In this document: in pieces, positions 1 through 31,900 of the stretch | How the letters are laid out: each line of letters begins with the position of its first letter | Position numbering within the stretch: the stretch's first letter is position 1 | NCBI GenBank assembly: GCA_964036275.1 | Contig: OZ038433.1 | Coordinates: forward strand, 55,569,902 to 55,633,901 | Direction: 5' to 3' | Length of the DNA stretch: 64,000 nt | Source: Litoditis marina | Lineage: Eukaryota; Nematoda; Chromadorea; Rhabditida; Rhabditidae | The notes under the pieces: model-generated | Seen by the model: the letters and a program-made list of their open reading frames with translations, nothing else | Told to the model about the DNA's origin: nothing | Database searches by the model: none | Made by a program: the position numbers and the translations under genes

Positions 1-471
1 TCCCTTCGCGCTCTCGAACTGAAACTCACCACGTATCAATTGTGTTTCTATGAACGAAAACCAACCTTGAATGTCGGAACCCAGCTACATTCTAATTTTA
101 ACATGACGCGTAACGTGTTGCGCGGCGTTCTAAAGTAAAGTAATAGTAATACAATATTCACATTAAATCCTGAACCTAAAAAAATATAGCAGCTCGAAAA
201 TAACTGCTGAAGTTGGTATCCAATGTCCTTTAAAGCCCCATTGGTGCTCTAACTTGGCCTGTAAATCACGATTCTCTGGTTTTGGCTTTCGTTTGATTTT
301 GAGCGCACACAACATTCACCCGTGGTGCTCGACTCTCGTTTGAGAGCAATAATTACAATTTCATTTAGCCTATGAATCGCATTTCGTTCTGTAGTTCCTT
401 TACGAGAGGAACAGGAACACATGAGGGAAATCTGATATAATGACTAAATTGAGTAAATAATTTTGACCTAC

Positions 472-719
472 CCGGTGGAACTCATCGAAAAGTCCGTCAG
501 TGCGGTGCTTGCAGAAGTCAACCTGAAAAAAAAGGTTTTTATTTTTCAAACATTCTCTTTCCCTAAATAAGGGTTTGATATTGAAAGCAAACAAAGTTGG
601 GAATGTATATGTTTTCATTGTTTCTATCTAGAATGAACCTCATTCTGAAGTGTCGACTGCACATACTGCATGTAGTTGTACAGCATGGGCACAGCGATGA
701 TGGCAGTCAGGGTGGCCAC
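472..719 (-). CDS. Nematode cuticle collagen, N-terminal domain exons (partial gene)
   Basis: Two exons, 639-719 and 472-522, join in phase 0 across an intron with standard AG and GT ends. They encode a hydrophobic stretch (ATLTAIIAVPMLYNY) followed by MQYVQSTLQNEVDFCK and HRTDGLFDEFHR. A membrane-like segment, then a Gln/Asn-Glu-hydrophobic-x-Phe-Cys-Lys motif and a Trp/Phe-x-Glu motif, is the pattern of the nematode cuticle collagen N-terminal domain (Col_cuticle_N). Such proteins are secreted and built into the cuticle. The Gly-X-Y exons are not visible and must lie left of position 1. I could not find the first exon with the start codon among positions 720-4300. The family call rests on about 44 residues. 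A tetraspanin or other membrane protein is the alternative, but NEVDFCK argues for collagen. Confidence 0.72.
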
Positions 720-1179
720 CTGAAACATTTGAGTGAAGTAGACATTATCAGTTTAAGTTCACTGATTGGTCTTTAGTACCAGATAAAATGTAAACCTTAT
801 TCATTTATGGTGATACACTTACAAGTGTTCATTCAAAAATTTCTATTTTTGTCAGACATTGGGTATTACAACAAAATGTAAAAAGGAGCTCGTGCACTTT
901 TCCCGGGAAACCCATCATCATAATGTTAACAGTTATAGTCTCTTTCACCCCTATCAAGACTACTACAGTAAGATCCCAAAACTTAGGGTCTGTGTTAGAA
1001 ATGTAATAATTATCTAAAGTTCAAACCTTTTTGCTTAAGATTATGATAACTTATTTAAAAAGGGTGTTTCCGGTTTTTCTTACAAAGTTGTGGTTTGCAT
1101 TAGAATGCAGTCATTGAAAAACGCGGAACTGTGCTGTAGGAGTCTCAGTGAAATACTAGCGACTGTAACACGCGAGTGC

Positions 1180-1395
1180 ACCTATAGTTGGTGCCAAATT
1201 CATGAGTTTCTATCGCTCGCCGGAGTCGAACCTGCGAGCAAAAGATTTGTAGCAGGGGGCTAACCACTGTGCTATCAGAGCACATAACAAGCGAGCCTTG
1301 GAATCGTCCACCTGTGTGCGTACACAGCGGAAAGTGAGATATACAGTACTCTCCCGCCTTTTCGTGGGCGACGACTATAAGAATGAGCTCCACCC
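1180..1395 (-). mobile_element. tRNA-derived SINE, copy 1
   Basis: Read on the minus strand, about 1200-1277 holds a tRNA-like block: an A-box-like TAGCACAGTGGTTAGC and a B-box GGTTCGACTCC at the usual spacing, followed by a body. The element and its flank match a second copy at 43258-43475 on the plus strand over about 215 bp (for example CACTTTCCG, TGTGTACGCACACA, AATCTTTTGCTCGCA). Two dispersed copies with internal pol III promoter boxes indicate a tRNA-derived SINE rather than a working tRNA, because no clean acceptor stem is seen. A long reading frame runs through both copies; see findings. Confidence 0.75.
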
Positions 1396-1488
1396 ACCGT
1401 TGAGATAGATATTCCGAAGAACGCGAGCCTCTTCAGGCTATCTGCCTGTTGGATTTTTGCCTTATCTTCCATTACCTAAAAATATATG

Positions 1489-1540
1489 ATTCAACCTCAA
1501 GTAACATAATGTATATTCAACCTCAAGTAACATAATGTAT
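1489..1540. repeat. 26-bp tandem duplication
   Basis: The unit at 1489-1514 is repeated at once at 1515-1540 without visible change. It is non-coding. Confidence 0.9.
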
Positions 1541-2243
1541 AAGACAATTGTACATACTAATGTTGTATATGGACAATTCCTCACCCCGAGAATCGGTTAT
1601 ATATGCGAATGCCTCATCAAACTACAACGATACTTCAGTACCTATCTATAAAAGTAAGTGAGCCATGGCCTTTCTGATGACTACACAACAAAGTGCTGTG
1701 TACTCGTTATTACAAACAAATGTTGCATTTTGGCTCTCTGAAAATGTGTCAGATAGCGAAAAAAAAACTTTTGTATTTCCAACATTCCAATGCATCAGCT
1801 GTTATTACTATCTTAACAGGTCACGAATTGCAAAAATGTAGCAAATGTACGACATAATCCTAGCACATATACAAGTTTGTTTTATTTTGACACTTGGTTT
1901 CAGAGCTTGAGAAAAGTTAGCGACTTGACTGGGTAGGGAAAAACAAGTAGTAACTGGAATAATCAAAGAACTGGTGACACATATGTCGGTTTGCTATCTC
2001 TGGCTGCTTTTAAGATACCATCTTGAACCGGTTGATAAGCCCCGCCCCTCAATCCGTGCACCTAAACGTAATATACGGTAAGGTGGAACCGAACTGATCA
2101 ACTGGTTGGCAACCATATCACATTAGTCGCTCCACAACAAACGAGTAAACACACAGAGACAGTAAAAGTATGTTTATATGAAGAACAAAACGGAGAACAA
2201 CAATATTTCTCGATCTTGGTTCATGACGCTGGAAGAAGAAAGC

Positions 2244-2470
2244 TATAGTTCACACCATTCCCACTCAGACTTTGGCAGCGTGCCAATAACACTTCAAAAG
2301 AAAGTATTTTATCTTAATAACCGATTCAATGAAAAACAGTTTTACCCACGTTATTGTGACAGAACTTAACTGCCGCTCAGAACAACTTTTAGTGTTTTGG
2401 AATACATAAAACCGCCTGGAAATTTTGTTGGAACGTTGCCGAGGTCTCAGTGGGGTTGATTTCAACTATA
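2244..2470. mobile_element. TIR element (MITE-D), copy 1
   Basis: The left arm begins TATAGTT and continues into CACTCAGACTTTGGCAGC. The right arm is its imperfect reverse complement and ends AACTATA. Arms are about 45 bp and the whole element about 227 bp. A second copy with the same arms is at 39551-39786. The open frame at 2178-2369 lies across this element and is not a gene. Confidence 0.75.
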
Positions 2471-3531
2471 TGTACTAATTCGAAAGTTTCACGATTACTT
2501 CAACTGTTGTGAATAGCTCAGAAATATGATCAAACTCTGTCAAACACGATATAATGGTCTTCTAGTTGTGGATTATCGCAACTATAAGTTTGGATGAGAA
2601 TAAAATGTCAAATGGCGGGTTAGTGTATTCCTTTGCTATGCTGCCCTGTTTGAGATTTAGTTTACGTTTTATTTTCTAAGTTCACAAGTTTTGTCAAGTG
2701 TGTTTCACGTCACATGAAGGTTACGTGGACAAAACATCAGTCAGCTCTGAAGTAATAACCCGATGTTTGGATAAATCATAGGACAAATCAGTTCCTTCAC
2801 AAACTGTAATCATCTGCTTCACAAGGCTTTCCAGGAACGTTCTTTTTCAACGTATGAAAACAACTCAACTTTCACTCCACCCTCTCTCTCTCTCTTCTCT
2901 CTCTCACTCTTCCCATCTTTATGTCACCTATCTCTCTGTCTTCTCTGTTTGTTAGCAGAGCCAGTTTCCTAACTGGTATTCGCAGCTAACTATAAACACA
3001 AGTCAGCCTGCTGTCTGTTGATACCCTGTTCTCTAGCACTATTTGACCCATTCAAAACAGTTTTCATCCCACAAGAAAACTAAAAGTTATAATAAAATGA
3101 ATACACTGCTCATTATCGCGAAAAACCATCGAAACACAACACAATTCGAGTCCATCTAACAAAGTGCAGCTGGCTGAATTTTCACGTCACACGTGTTAAT
3201 TTGTAGTAAAGTGTGCACGAACAAGTAATTTTAACCTTAACCTCCTATAGAATATGAAGCCCCATAGGGAGAATCAAAATACAAAAGTACATTTTTGATG
3301 AAACTGTCAACAGTACTTAAAAAGGTACCAACTTGTATGTATGATAACTATCGTTCAATGACTATTAAAACTAGCCTGAGATTGTATATGAAGTCATTAC
3401 ATCGAATATGTAAAAATTTCAATGACATACTGTAGGAGTGTACAACCATGGAGAATTGAGTATATACCCCCGGGAAGGTAGTCACTAGATTTTTGGGGGC
3501 TTTCTCAACTGATCTCAGCATTACCTAACAG

Positions 3532-3626
3532 CGGAAACCGTCGGAAAGCCCGAGCAGGTCCCGGCAACAGTTGACACCCGCCTGGCTGCGCCGTACATAG
3601 TATGGGATGGTGATGGCGACAGGAAG
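3532..3626 (+). other. Orphan exon-like stretch, unassigned
   Basis: A GC-richer block is open in one frame, with text such as ETVGKPEQVPATVDTR and LAAPYIVWDGDGDRK. It is preceded by an AG acceptor (CTAACAG) and followed by a GT donor (AAG|GTCAGA). I see no partner exon and no family match. It could be one exon of an unrecognised gene, a transposon fragment or chance. Confidence 0.2.
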
Positions 3627-4344
3627 GTCAGAATACAAAGAAAGTGTATGCCGTCCAAAATGAAATAGGAAAAACTATTTTCAACTAACCAAGTATGATA
3701 GCCGGGTGTTTCATAATACTAAACGCAAAACTAATTCATCGCAATTAACTCGAACAAGAACTGAATTTTCAAAAGTTCATAAGATACAAAAATTGAATAA
3801 CAACCAACACCAAATGAAACAGTTAACAAGACCAATAAGGATAACAATTAACGACATCCGTTCGGGAAACTAAATATTAAAAAGATATTTGATAAAAAAA
3901 ATGGACAACAAACGTCAGGTGCAATTACCATTAGGACTAGAGAAATACGGCTTACTATCTTACTGACAGTGAAACAACCGAAGTAAGCCTGTATCAAAAA
4001 GCTAGGTCTTTTTTTTCAAACAATGAACAAACTAGATCGTTTTGTTCATGAAACATAACATCTTAGGGATAAAAGATATAAGAATGAACTTCATTTTCTT
4101 CTAACTATTCATATGCATAAGTCCCCTGCTTTCAAACTCGGGTCTCGGGATTATTTTAACAATATACTAAACGGCAAAGTTAAAAAGACTGATCAACACG
4201 TAACCACTCGTCATATAAAAACCACCTGTAGCTCAACAAACACATGTTAACATCAATTCAAACCAAAACTACACAATAATTTCAATACCACGCCGCCTTC
4301 TGTTGGGTAATTGATACATAATATAAAGTGATGAAAAGGTGTGG

Positions 4345-4348
4345 TTTA

Positions 4349-4350
<2 letters not shown>
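4345..4350 (-). terminator. Poly(A) signal overlapping the TARBP1 stop codon
   Basis: The minus strand reads TAATAAA at the end of the TARBP1 frame, so the stop TAA (4349-4351) overlaps an AATAAA hexamer. If it is used, the 3' UTR would be only about 10-30 nt. Confidence 0.5.
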
Positions 4351-24562
<20,212 letters not shown>

Positions 24563-25039
24563 TTAGAAGTATCCTTAAAACATGAAAAATAGTGTGACAT
24601 GTAGATAATCCCAAACAGGCCCAATGTTTAGCAATTGAAAATTGAATGAAAATTTGACGGCTCTCGAAATAAGCTAACCGCGCGTGTTAAGGCGTTTTTT
24701 TATATCATCAAAAGTAGTTCAGAATTCTCTTAACAAAATCTTTGTCTACTCAACAAACACGTATTCCATTTTGCGATCCGTGGTTAAGGAATAACCGATC
24801 AGGTCTTGAACCTTCTCCCCATAGTCCCACAGATACACAACAGTTTATGAGAACTGGTAGTAGTATTACAGATTCGAAAAAGATACGAACAAAAAATTTA
24901 TATAACATAACGAAGAAACGACAACATATTTACAAACAAAGAAACAGTGGCTATGTCCTTTGTTCAAAACTAGACTACTAATTTGACTACTTATCATAAT
25001 GACTTCGGAACCGTCATGAATCAGGTCAGTTCTGTCAGT
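24563..25039. other. 477-bp gap between MRPS18C stop and TARBP1 start
   Basis: Both genes read right to left. No further gene is seen. On the minus strand a TTTTAAG acceptor-like site lies about 11 nt before the TARBP1 ATG. The gap is short relative to the introns. Confidence 0.6.
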
Positions 25040-27055
25040 TCAAGCAAAAGAATGAGGTCTGATAGGTTTGAGGGGATCGAACAACTTCGGATCACGTGTG
25101 TATTTGGGATCCTTCACAAGCACTGGCATGTAGCCAGCTTTCCTGGATATAGCTATCGTCTCCACCAGCTTCTTCTGTTGATGATCACAAAGTCCTGAAC
25201 AGGAATAAAGTACACGAAACTTCATGGTCAGAACTGAACGTTAACCAATATTAGCAACGGCATAGATTTATAGCATACGTGAAATACCTCCACATCAGGT
25301 CAAGAAAAGTGAGCATGAGAAAAATCGAAAAGTAAGTATGGTTAACTGAAAATGTCGAATTTTCGTTACTTCTCATAGTTTCTCAGACGTATGTGGGAGA
25401 AAAGTGACCATGCATCGATCGAAATCTGGCAAAAGTGAGCATCAGTTAGTATCGAAATAAGGGGGTATTTTACGTATGATTTATAGACTACCCAAAATTT
25501 TATCCAGAATCATCGCTATTGCACTATTGTCCTTCTTCATCATGAATGTTCTCCCAAATATCAGCAAAAATCCAAAAACGCGCTTTTTCGTGAATATCGA
25601 GCAAATTATACGTTTGGTTACAAAATCAAGAGTTTTCAAAGTTTTTCAATCGGAAAATAGAGGTCCTATCTGTAGAAGAGTCACATCATTAAACAAATAA
25701 CACGACTATCACAACAAGACCGACCTGTAATATGCCTATCGTACACTCTTCCGGAAAAGGTGGACACGAATTGCTGAAAATGAACAATCCGAAAAATGTC
25801 CGAAAAAGGTATGCTAAAGCCGAGAATATTATAAATATATGAATTTGAAGTGCACATCATAGAGAATAAGCTAATTTGAGTTCGAAGTTAACTAGAACTA
25901 TGGAACCAGACCAGAACAATGGTCTAACTTTTGAAACATCGAAAGTCAAATTACTACAACTGGAGTCTGATAAAAGCATTGAAATAATCTATGATATTAT
26001 ACGTGAAATAGCTAAAAGCTAGATGAAAACCAAATTGATGACACAAAAAATAACAAACCTGAAGAAGGCGAGCGTTTTTATAGTCCAAAGCAACGTCAGT
26101 TCGGCAGAGAAGACACTTTTTCTTTTCCTTGGCATAGGGATTCTGGCTCATGGCAATCGGAGCATCATCTAAATCAAACAACGCTTTATTATGGCTTTAA
26201 TATACACATTGTCATTGTACAGGCATTCAAATACACACGTTTTTTGCCCTGGTTTGCAATTTGAGACTAGTCTGAGATGATCATTTGTCCCAGGTGCATG
26301 AACGGGGTCCCGTGTCCTGAGACGATACCGTACCGGGACGTACTGTTCCAATGATACGCTGAATGTTATTTGAGCAGTATAGTCCTCGGACATGGGACCT
26401 CCCGTTTCTGTACTTAGGACAAGCGACTACTGAGTGTGACATCGAGTCTCGTCCAAGTCAAGCGTCTGGCATGGTTAAGGCAGTAAACATAAAATAAATC
26501 TGTTTTCGAGTAATTTTGGGGGGGGGGGGGAGTTCCCTGTCTTGCGATCTGGCAAATAAAAGTCAAGTCAAGCGTCTGGCATGGTTAATGCAGTAAACAT
26601 AAAATAAATCTGTTTTCGAGTAATTTTGGGGTGGAAGTTCCGAGTCTTGCGATCTGGCAAATAACAAATTGACGGTGAAATCATAGTCAGCCTGCTTCTG
26701 AGTCAACCGCACCTGATTCAGGTTTTTACCTCAACCTTAAGCATAGAGGGTGAGGGTCACAGTTAGTTAGTATGCACAACCGACCTTATTGTGGGCAATA
26801 ACCAAAGTATTTTTGGACGTTTTGAATAGAGAGGGGGAACAGGGCGGTTTCCCCCAGAGGTTCAGAGTGCCCCAAACTCAGCAGTTCCGTGAATATGGAC
26901 ACATAAGCTCAAGTACCTGATAGGTCTGTCCTAACAGCGGTCGAATAGAGCCGGGACGCTGAAGGTTGCGCATATGAATTGACAGCAATACGATACACTT
27001 GTTGTAAACAACTTCTCGTCGATCGAAGGCAACTGAGCGCACGAGGAACAGACAT
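25040..27055 (-). CDS. MRPS18C: Mitochondrial small-subunit ribosomal protein bS18m (MRPS18C)
   Basis: Four exons, 26917-27055, 26059-26168, 25725-25773 and 25040-25194, join in phase to 150 aa. Human MRPS18C is about 142 aa. The N-terminus is a typical mitochondrial targeting stretch, Arg/Ser-rich and without acidic residues (MSVPRALSCLRSTRSCLQQV). The mature part carries KKCLLC (a Cys-x2-Cys pair), DYKNARLLQQFVSTFSGR, RHITGLC and KAGYMPVLVKDPKY, the S18 family core that binds rRNA in the small-subunit platform. The spacing of the Cys pair and of Cys in HITGLC fits the metal or Fe-S site described in mitochondrial S18 proteins; that role is inference here. The ATG was chosen as the first in frame, 9 nt behind a TTTTCAG site. 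Confidence 0.95.
25296..25475. repeat. Dispersed repeat, copy 1 (GGCAAAAGTGAGCATCAGT family)
   Basis: It lies in an MRPS18C intron. The 3' half (TCGATCGAAATC through AAGGGGGTATTTTAC) matches 34630-34700 closely. Several AAAGTGAGCATG motifs precede it in both copies. Confidence 0.65.
26456..26668. repeat. Tandem duplication of about 105-110 bp in MRPS18C intron 1
   Basis: The block AAGCGTCTGGCATGGTTAA through TTGCGATCTGGCAAATAA is present twice, back to back. The copies differ mainly by one A/T change and by a poly-G run (about 13 G in the left copy, 4 in the right). High identity points to a recent event or an assembly artefact. Confidence 0.85.
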
Positions 27056-27064
27056 CAAAGACGG

Positions 27065-27071
27065 CTGAAAA
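27065..27071 (-). promoter_or_regulatory. Putative spliced-leader acceptor of MRPS18C
   Basis: TTTTCAG on the minus strand ends 9 nt before the ATG. It may be a trans-splice acceptor or the end of a 5' UTR intron. No 5' UTR exon is apparent upstream. Confidence 0.45.
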
Positions 27072-27658
27072 GTAGGTTGCGATCATAAAGAAACAAAGAG
27101 AAAGAAACAAGGAAAGCACGGCTACGGAACATTTCACACATCGTCATACATACGGCAATTCATGCCATGAAAATCGCTTACAACTATTATAATATTAATT
27201 ACAAGCATTAAACTATAAAAAATCAAAAAAGCAAGCAAAAATCCTCCCGTAAAATTTATGCCCTCTGTTTACGGAGATTGTAAAACACGTATGAAAATTT
27301 AATTTTCATTCAGACTTATTTGAACATAATTCATTGTTTTGTAATGCGCCAACATCAAACACAAAATTGTTGTTTGAAATAAATTAGCGAATCTTAAATT
27401 TCTAATTTGTTGCTGCCAATAAATATTTTCAAGTTTCGTGTGCTTTTTAAGCTTTGGGTTTTAGTGTAAGTTTGTCACGACGTACCGAGAAATTGAAGGA
27501 CTCTCAAAATTTCTTACCCTTTTTTGTTTATTAAATTTTTTAAACTTAACTTCATTCATTAAATATCATTTTGTCTTTTTCGTATGACAGGAAGTCGCGA
27601 TGCTGAATTCATCAATACCCAACTATGTACAAGTCGTTGTGAGTGGCCAAGCAATTTA

Positions 27659-27665
27659 TTTTCAG
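27659..27665 (+). promoter_or_regulatory. Putative spliced-leader acceptor of EBP2
   Basis: ATTTATTTTCAG ends 4 nt before the EBP2 ATG. The tight spacing is typical of trans-spliced nematode genes, but a cis intron in the 5' UTR is not excluded. Confidence 0.45.
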
Positions 27666-27669
27666 AAAT

Positions 27670-28857
27670 ATGGTCTTGGCTAAAAGACAAGGCAAAGGAG
27701 CTTCGAAGAGAGCCATGAAAAGAAAGCCGATAGAAGAAATAGAGGTAATCGAATCACATTAGAGTTGTATTCTGAGCCACGCAGAGGTTTTTGAGGTTCA
27801 CTTCCTACATAACCCCTACATCCAAAATTTTTGAATGTAGGGGTTATGTAGGAAGTGAACCTCACGCGATGTCAGGTCTTCTGTATGCTACTTTCAGTTT
27901 TTAGTAGTATTCCATGGGAGATTTTCAGTGTACGATGTTCTCTGAATTACGATCGTGGTCTTTCACTCAAGGATTAGACTTAATTTTTAACCGGCTTCGT
28001 TCAGGAATTGTCCTCGGACGATGAAGATTTCGATATCCCGGCGTCTGATGAAGTTGCTGAGCAAAAAGAAGTCCCTATTGCCTCCGAAAGTTCCTCTGAC
28101 GATGAAGGTCATGATTCGGATAGAGAGGTAATGATTATATGGCGAACTCATTTTTGTGAAAGGTAGTGGTCGCAAATTTCATACAAAATTAGTGAAGATC
28201 AAACGAATAATCGCAGCTTTTGACTAGTTTGGAGGGAGTTTTCAGCAGTAATAAGGGACTTTTTAGCGGTGTATCTTTTGAAACGTTAAATGTTAATGTG
28301 AGTTTTAGTGATTGATATCCTCTGTAGCGAGAATTGATGTAATGTTACTTCGTTTGATCATTAACAAGATGGATGATTGCGTGACTTACTGATAGTAATG
28401 AAAATCGCTCGAAGCGCAAAGGCGTAAATTCTCATTGATTCGGGTATCAAAAAATGGACCTATGTCGTTCTGTTCGCTGGGAATAGGTTTCATTCAAGCA
28501 TGTTGGGCGTTCAGCAAAGGCTATGCATATGGCTAAACGTAAGCCAAAGTGAAGCTGAACAAAGAAGAAAGTGAAAAGTGTATAAATCTCGGAAATTCAG
28601 TTCTCTTTTACCTGCATCGCTTACTACGTCTAGATTAAACTTCTGAACTTAGGATTTTCCTGGCTGGGTCATCTCAGAGTCTGAGATGGTATTTCAGAGT
28701 ATAAGGTTTTCAGAGTGATCAAATTTCCGAAAGTGAGGTCGCTTTAGTTTGAAGAAGGAGTGTTTGAAACTAACTTCTCAAATTAATTCATTTCAAAAAA
28801 TCATGTGGTGGATGCGTGGATGTGGAAAAAACACGTCATACTGTATTTTTAATATTG

Positions 28858-28931
<74 letters not shown>

Positions 28932-31900
28932 TCAAATAACCATGTTCCATTCCAGCTCCAAATTGCCCTCCGTGATGGCCTTTTGAAGTCGAACCGTCTC
29001 AACTACGTGGTTGAGAAAAAACGCCCTATCATCAACAAAACGGTAGATTTTTAATCATACAATGGTTTTTCGGCATGTAAAGCTCTTGCTCGCTACATGC
29101 ATAGACATTCGTACGGCTGCTCCGCGGAACCGCAAGCTAGATTTTTGCAGAAAATAGGAGGTTGCGGCAGTTCCGCGGAGCTCCCGAAACCGCTACAAAA
29201 GTCCGCCGAACGACCGCTAGTTTCTCTGAGAAGGCATTCCATTGGGAATACCGCGCGAAAATTGAGTGCAACAGGAGTCTCGCGTTGAGTGAGTCTCGCG
29301 GAACACCCTAAACATCTCCATAATCCGCGGCAAGACCGCCAGTTTGTGTCTATTGTTCTTTCCAAGGTTGGATTGTTTGATTTTCTCTGAAATCAAACTT
29401 TAAATTTTTTTAGCCTAATTTTTATCCATTCTCAGGCTGAAATCCGGGAGAAAATTGCTGAGTATTCCAAGAAACTGCCGTGGATTGAAACTTTAGATGT
29501 CACAACGCAGGCTTCACTTACCAAGGAGATGATCAACGATGATTTCGAACGTGAGATGCAATTGTAAGTTTTGGTTTAGCTTGGTGTTTATGGCGTATAT
29601 TGTTCTGACACAAAAGGTATAAAACATGTAAATAAGTGGAGAAAGTGAATTGTCTCTTCGTTGTAATGCGGGAGTGTGTTCTAATGAAATGTTGAAAAAA
29701 ATTCAAGTGAAGAAAACTAACTTCCACGTGTTATTTTTCATTGATGTAAAGTTTAGCTGCTGGTCTGTCACAAAAGTAATGGTGTTGCAAAATATGATGT
29801 GCCCTATTTTCAAGTGGTGTAGTTCTGGGACACGTACTTCGAAGGTGTACTTGAGTACTCGTATCGCTTCATTTCAGCTATAAGCAAGCAGAAAAGGCTG
29901 TACAGATCGCCGTGCCACGTCTTCTTACGATGGGAGTGAAGGTCCTCAGACCTTCTGACTATTACGCAGAAATGGCGAAGAGTGATGGACACATGCAGAA
30001 GGTTGGTGGAAAGCTTCTTCTTTCGGTATCGGTGCGTACTGGTAGCGTCACGCCTCCTTCACTGCTCACTTCTGGGCGCTAGAGACGTTTGCCTTTTTTC
30101 GGTTTAAGTACTTTCAAGTTTTAAGAAATGCCCTAGTTTTGAATTAAAACATACGTTTTCGTTTAATACCCGACCCGAGAGTCCGTTCGTGGGATTTTTC
30201 TAGTTTTCAGCCAAGATCGCTGGAGTCCGCTCACAACCAGCCAGACATCGTTTGTTTTTCAGGTGCGCAAGAGGTTGCTTGAAATTCAGGAAGGAAAGGA
30301 GCGACAGGAAGCGATTCGCCGAATGCGAGAAGAGAAGAAATATGCCACTAAAGTACAGAAGGTATGTGGAGTGACGTATTTCTTGTTCAATGTTCGTAGA
30401 GTTTATTCGATACAGAAGCTCACATTTCTCAGAAGGCATATAAGAAATTGAGTTCCAAGCTTGTGTGATCTATTAGGGTTCAGGTCCCTCCGGTTGAGAT
30501 ATGGTTTCTTTTAGTAATTGCGGTTACAAACGAAGGGCGAACTTGTTTTCATTGATTCACACGTTTCTCTTCACAATCTGTGTTTTAAACTACCCCAATC
30601 GCAAAAATTGTACAACATTACTGTTGAAAGCCCCATTTGCCTATTTCCCTTCCAGCCAGTTTTTTTTCAGTTTAGGCATTCAGATCAACTGATCAAGCAC
30701 CTGATTTTCAATAAATTTCTGGGGACAATAAAGTCGCCTTATATACAGGGATGACCAATATTTTGACCGGCCTGATAACCGGAACGACCCCCCCCCCCCT
30801 CCTCGAAAATCGAAAGTCTATGTAAATAGTCAAAAACAAACTTTCTGAACCCAAAATATTCCATTTCAAAGTTCAAATTTATCAAAATCGTCCCGAATGT
30901 CCATTATTTTCTCGAATGTTGGGCCGAAAACGACCCCCCCCCCCCCCTGAAAAAGTTGTCCGTGTACCAACTTTGGTCATCCCTGCTTATATATGTAGCG
31001 GTTAATTTGTCGATCAGCGCGGAACGATTAGCTCTTTGTTTTCAAAGGACATTCAATTCTTTGAAAGAATTCTTTGTTCGAGTGTGTGATTTCCACGTTT
31101 ATCATTACAGCAAGTGATCGATACGAAGAATACTGAGAAGAAGAAATTGATGGAGGCTGTGAAGAAGCACAAAAAGGGAATGAAACAACAATTGGAGGAC
31201 ATGCTGAACAATGTGAAGCGCATGGGTGTAGAGGTGGGTGAAAACTATCAAAACATTGAGGTGGTCGGCACAATAAACAGGATACAGTCACTCATAGGTA
31301 GAATCGTGGAATTGGAATTTAGGGGTTCGAATAAGAATAGTATCGGTTTTAATGGTTTACATTTTTTCATGCCAGCGTTAATGGTGGAAAAAAAACATAG
31401 ATTTACATGGGACTAAACCGTCTCTTCGAGTTTTCCCCAATTAAATCGAGAATTTTGTCAGTCCAGTTAGAAACATAAAGTGTATACTGTAAACGGGAGG
31501 TTTTGGTGAACCTTTATTTCGCTTTGAGATTGACACATATCTTTGCAAAAGCTTGTGTTAATAACTGATTATCCGAATACGAATGGATCTCACTCATGTC
31601 TATGTGTATGTTTCATTCGTAGGACGACGATGATAGTGGTCCGTCGGGCATGATGCGTGGAGGTCGCGAAGACGGCGGGCGCGGTCGCGGGGCCGCAGTC
31701 TTCGGAAGAGGCGCCGGGGCACGGGGTGCGGGCGGAAATCGCAGCAAGAACTTCAAGGCAGAGTTCAAAAGTCAGAAGTTTGGCTACGGAGGAAAGAAGA
31801 AGGGCATGAAACGCAACGATAAGGAGAGGTGGGTAGACGATATGAGTTACTGGGCTGGGAATCCTGTCCCAACGGTAGAAGTATAACGGGTTCTAAGTAG

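Larger units (their letters stand above)
720..4348. other. Gene-poor interval between collagen exons and the TARBP1 3' end
   Basis: No convincing protein gene is seen. The interval holds a tRNA-derived SINE (1180-1395), a 26-bp tandem duplication (1489-1540), an inverted-repeat element (2244-2470), a CT-rich tract near 2880-2920 and one orphan exon-like stretch on the plus strand (3532-3626). The missing first exon of the collagen gene may also be here. Confidence 0.6.
27056..27669. promoter_or_regulatory. Divergent intergenic region between MRPS18C and EBP2
   Basis: The 614 bp between the two opposed start codons must contain, or lie close to, the 5' ends of both transcription trains. It is AT-rich. 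An acceptor-like TTTTCAG lies at 27065-27071 (minus) and another at 27659-27665 (plus), each just before an ATG. No TATA box can be singled out with confidence. Confidence 0.55.

Noticed and set aside
1..471. Gly-X-Y collagen exons left of 472
   Set aside because: No run of glycine every third codon can be read on minus in 1-471; the helix exons must lie outside.
1200..1277. A functional tRNA gene on minus
   Set aside because: The A and B boxes are present, but a paired 7-bp acceptor stem is not, and a second diverged copy exists; a SINE explains it better.
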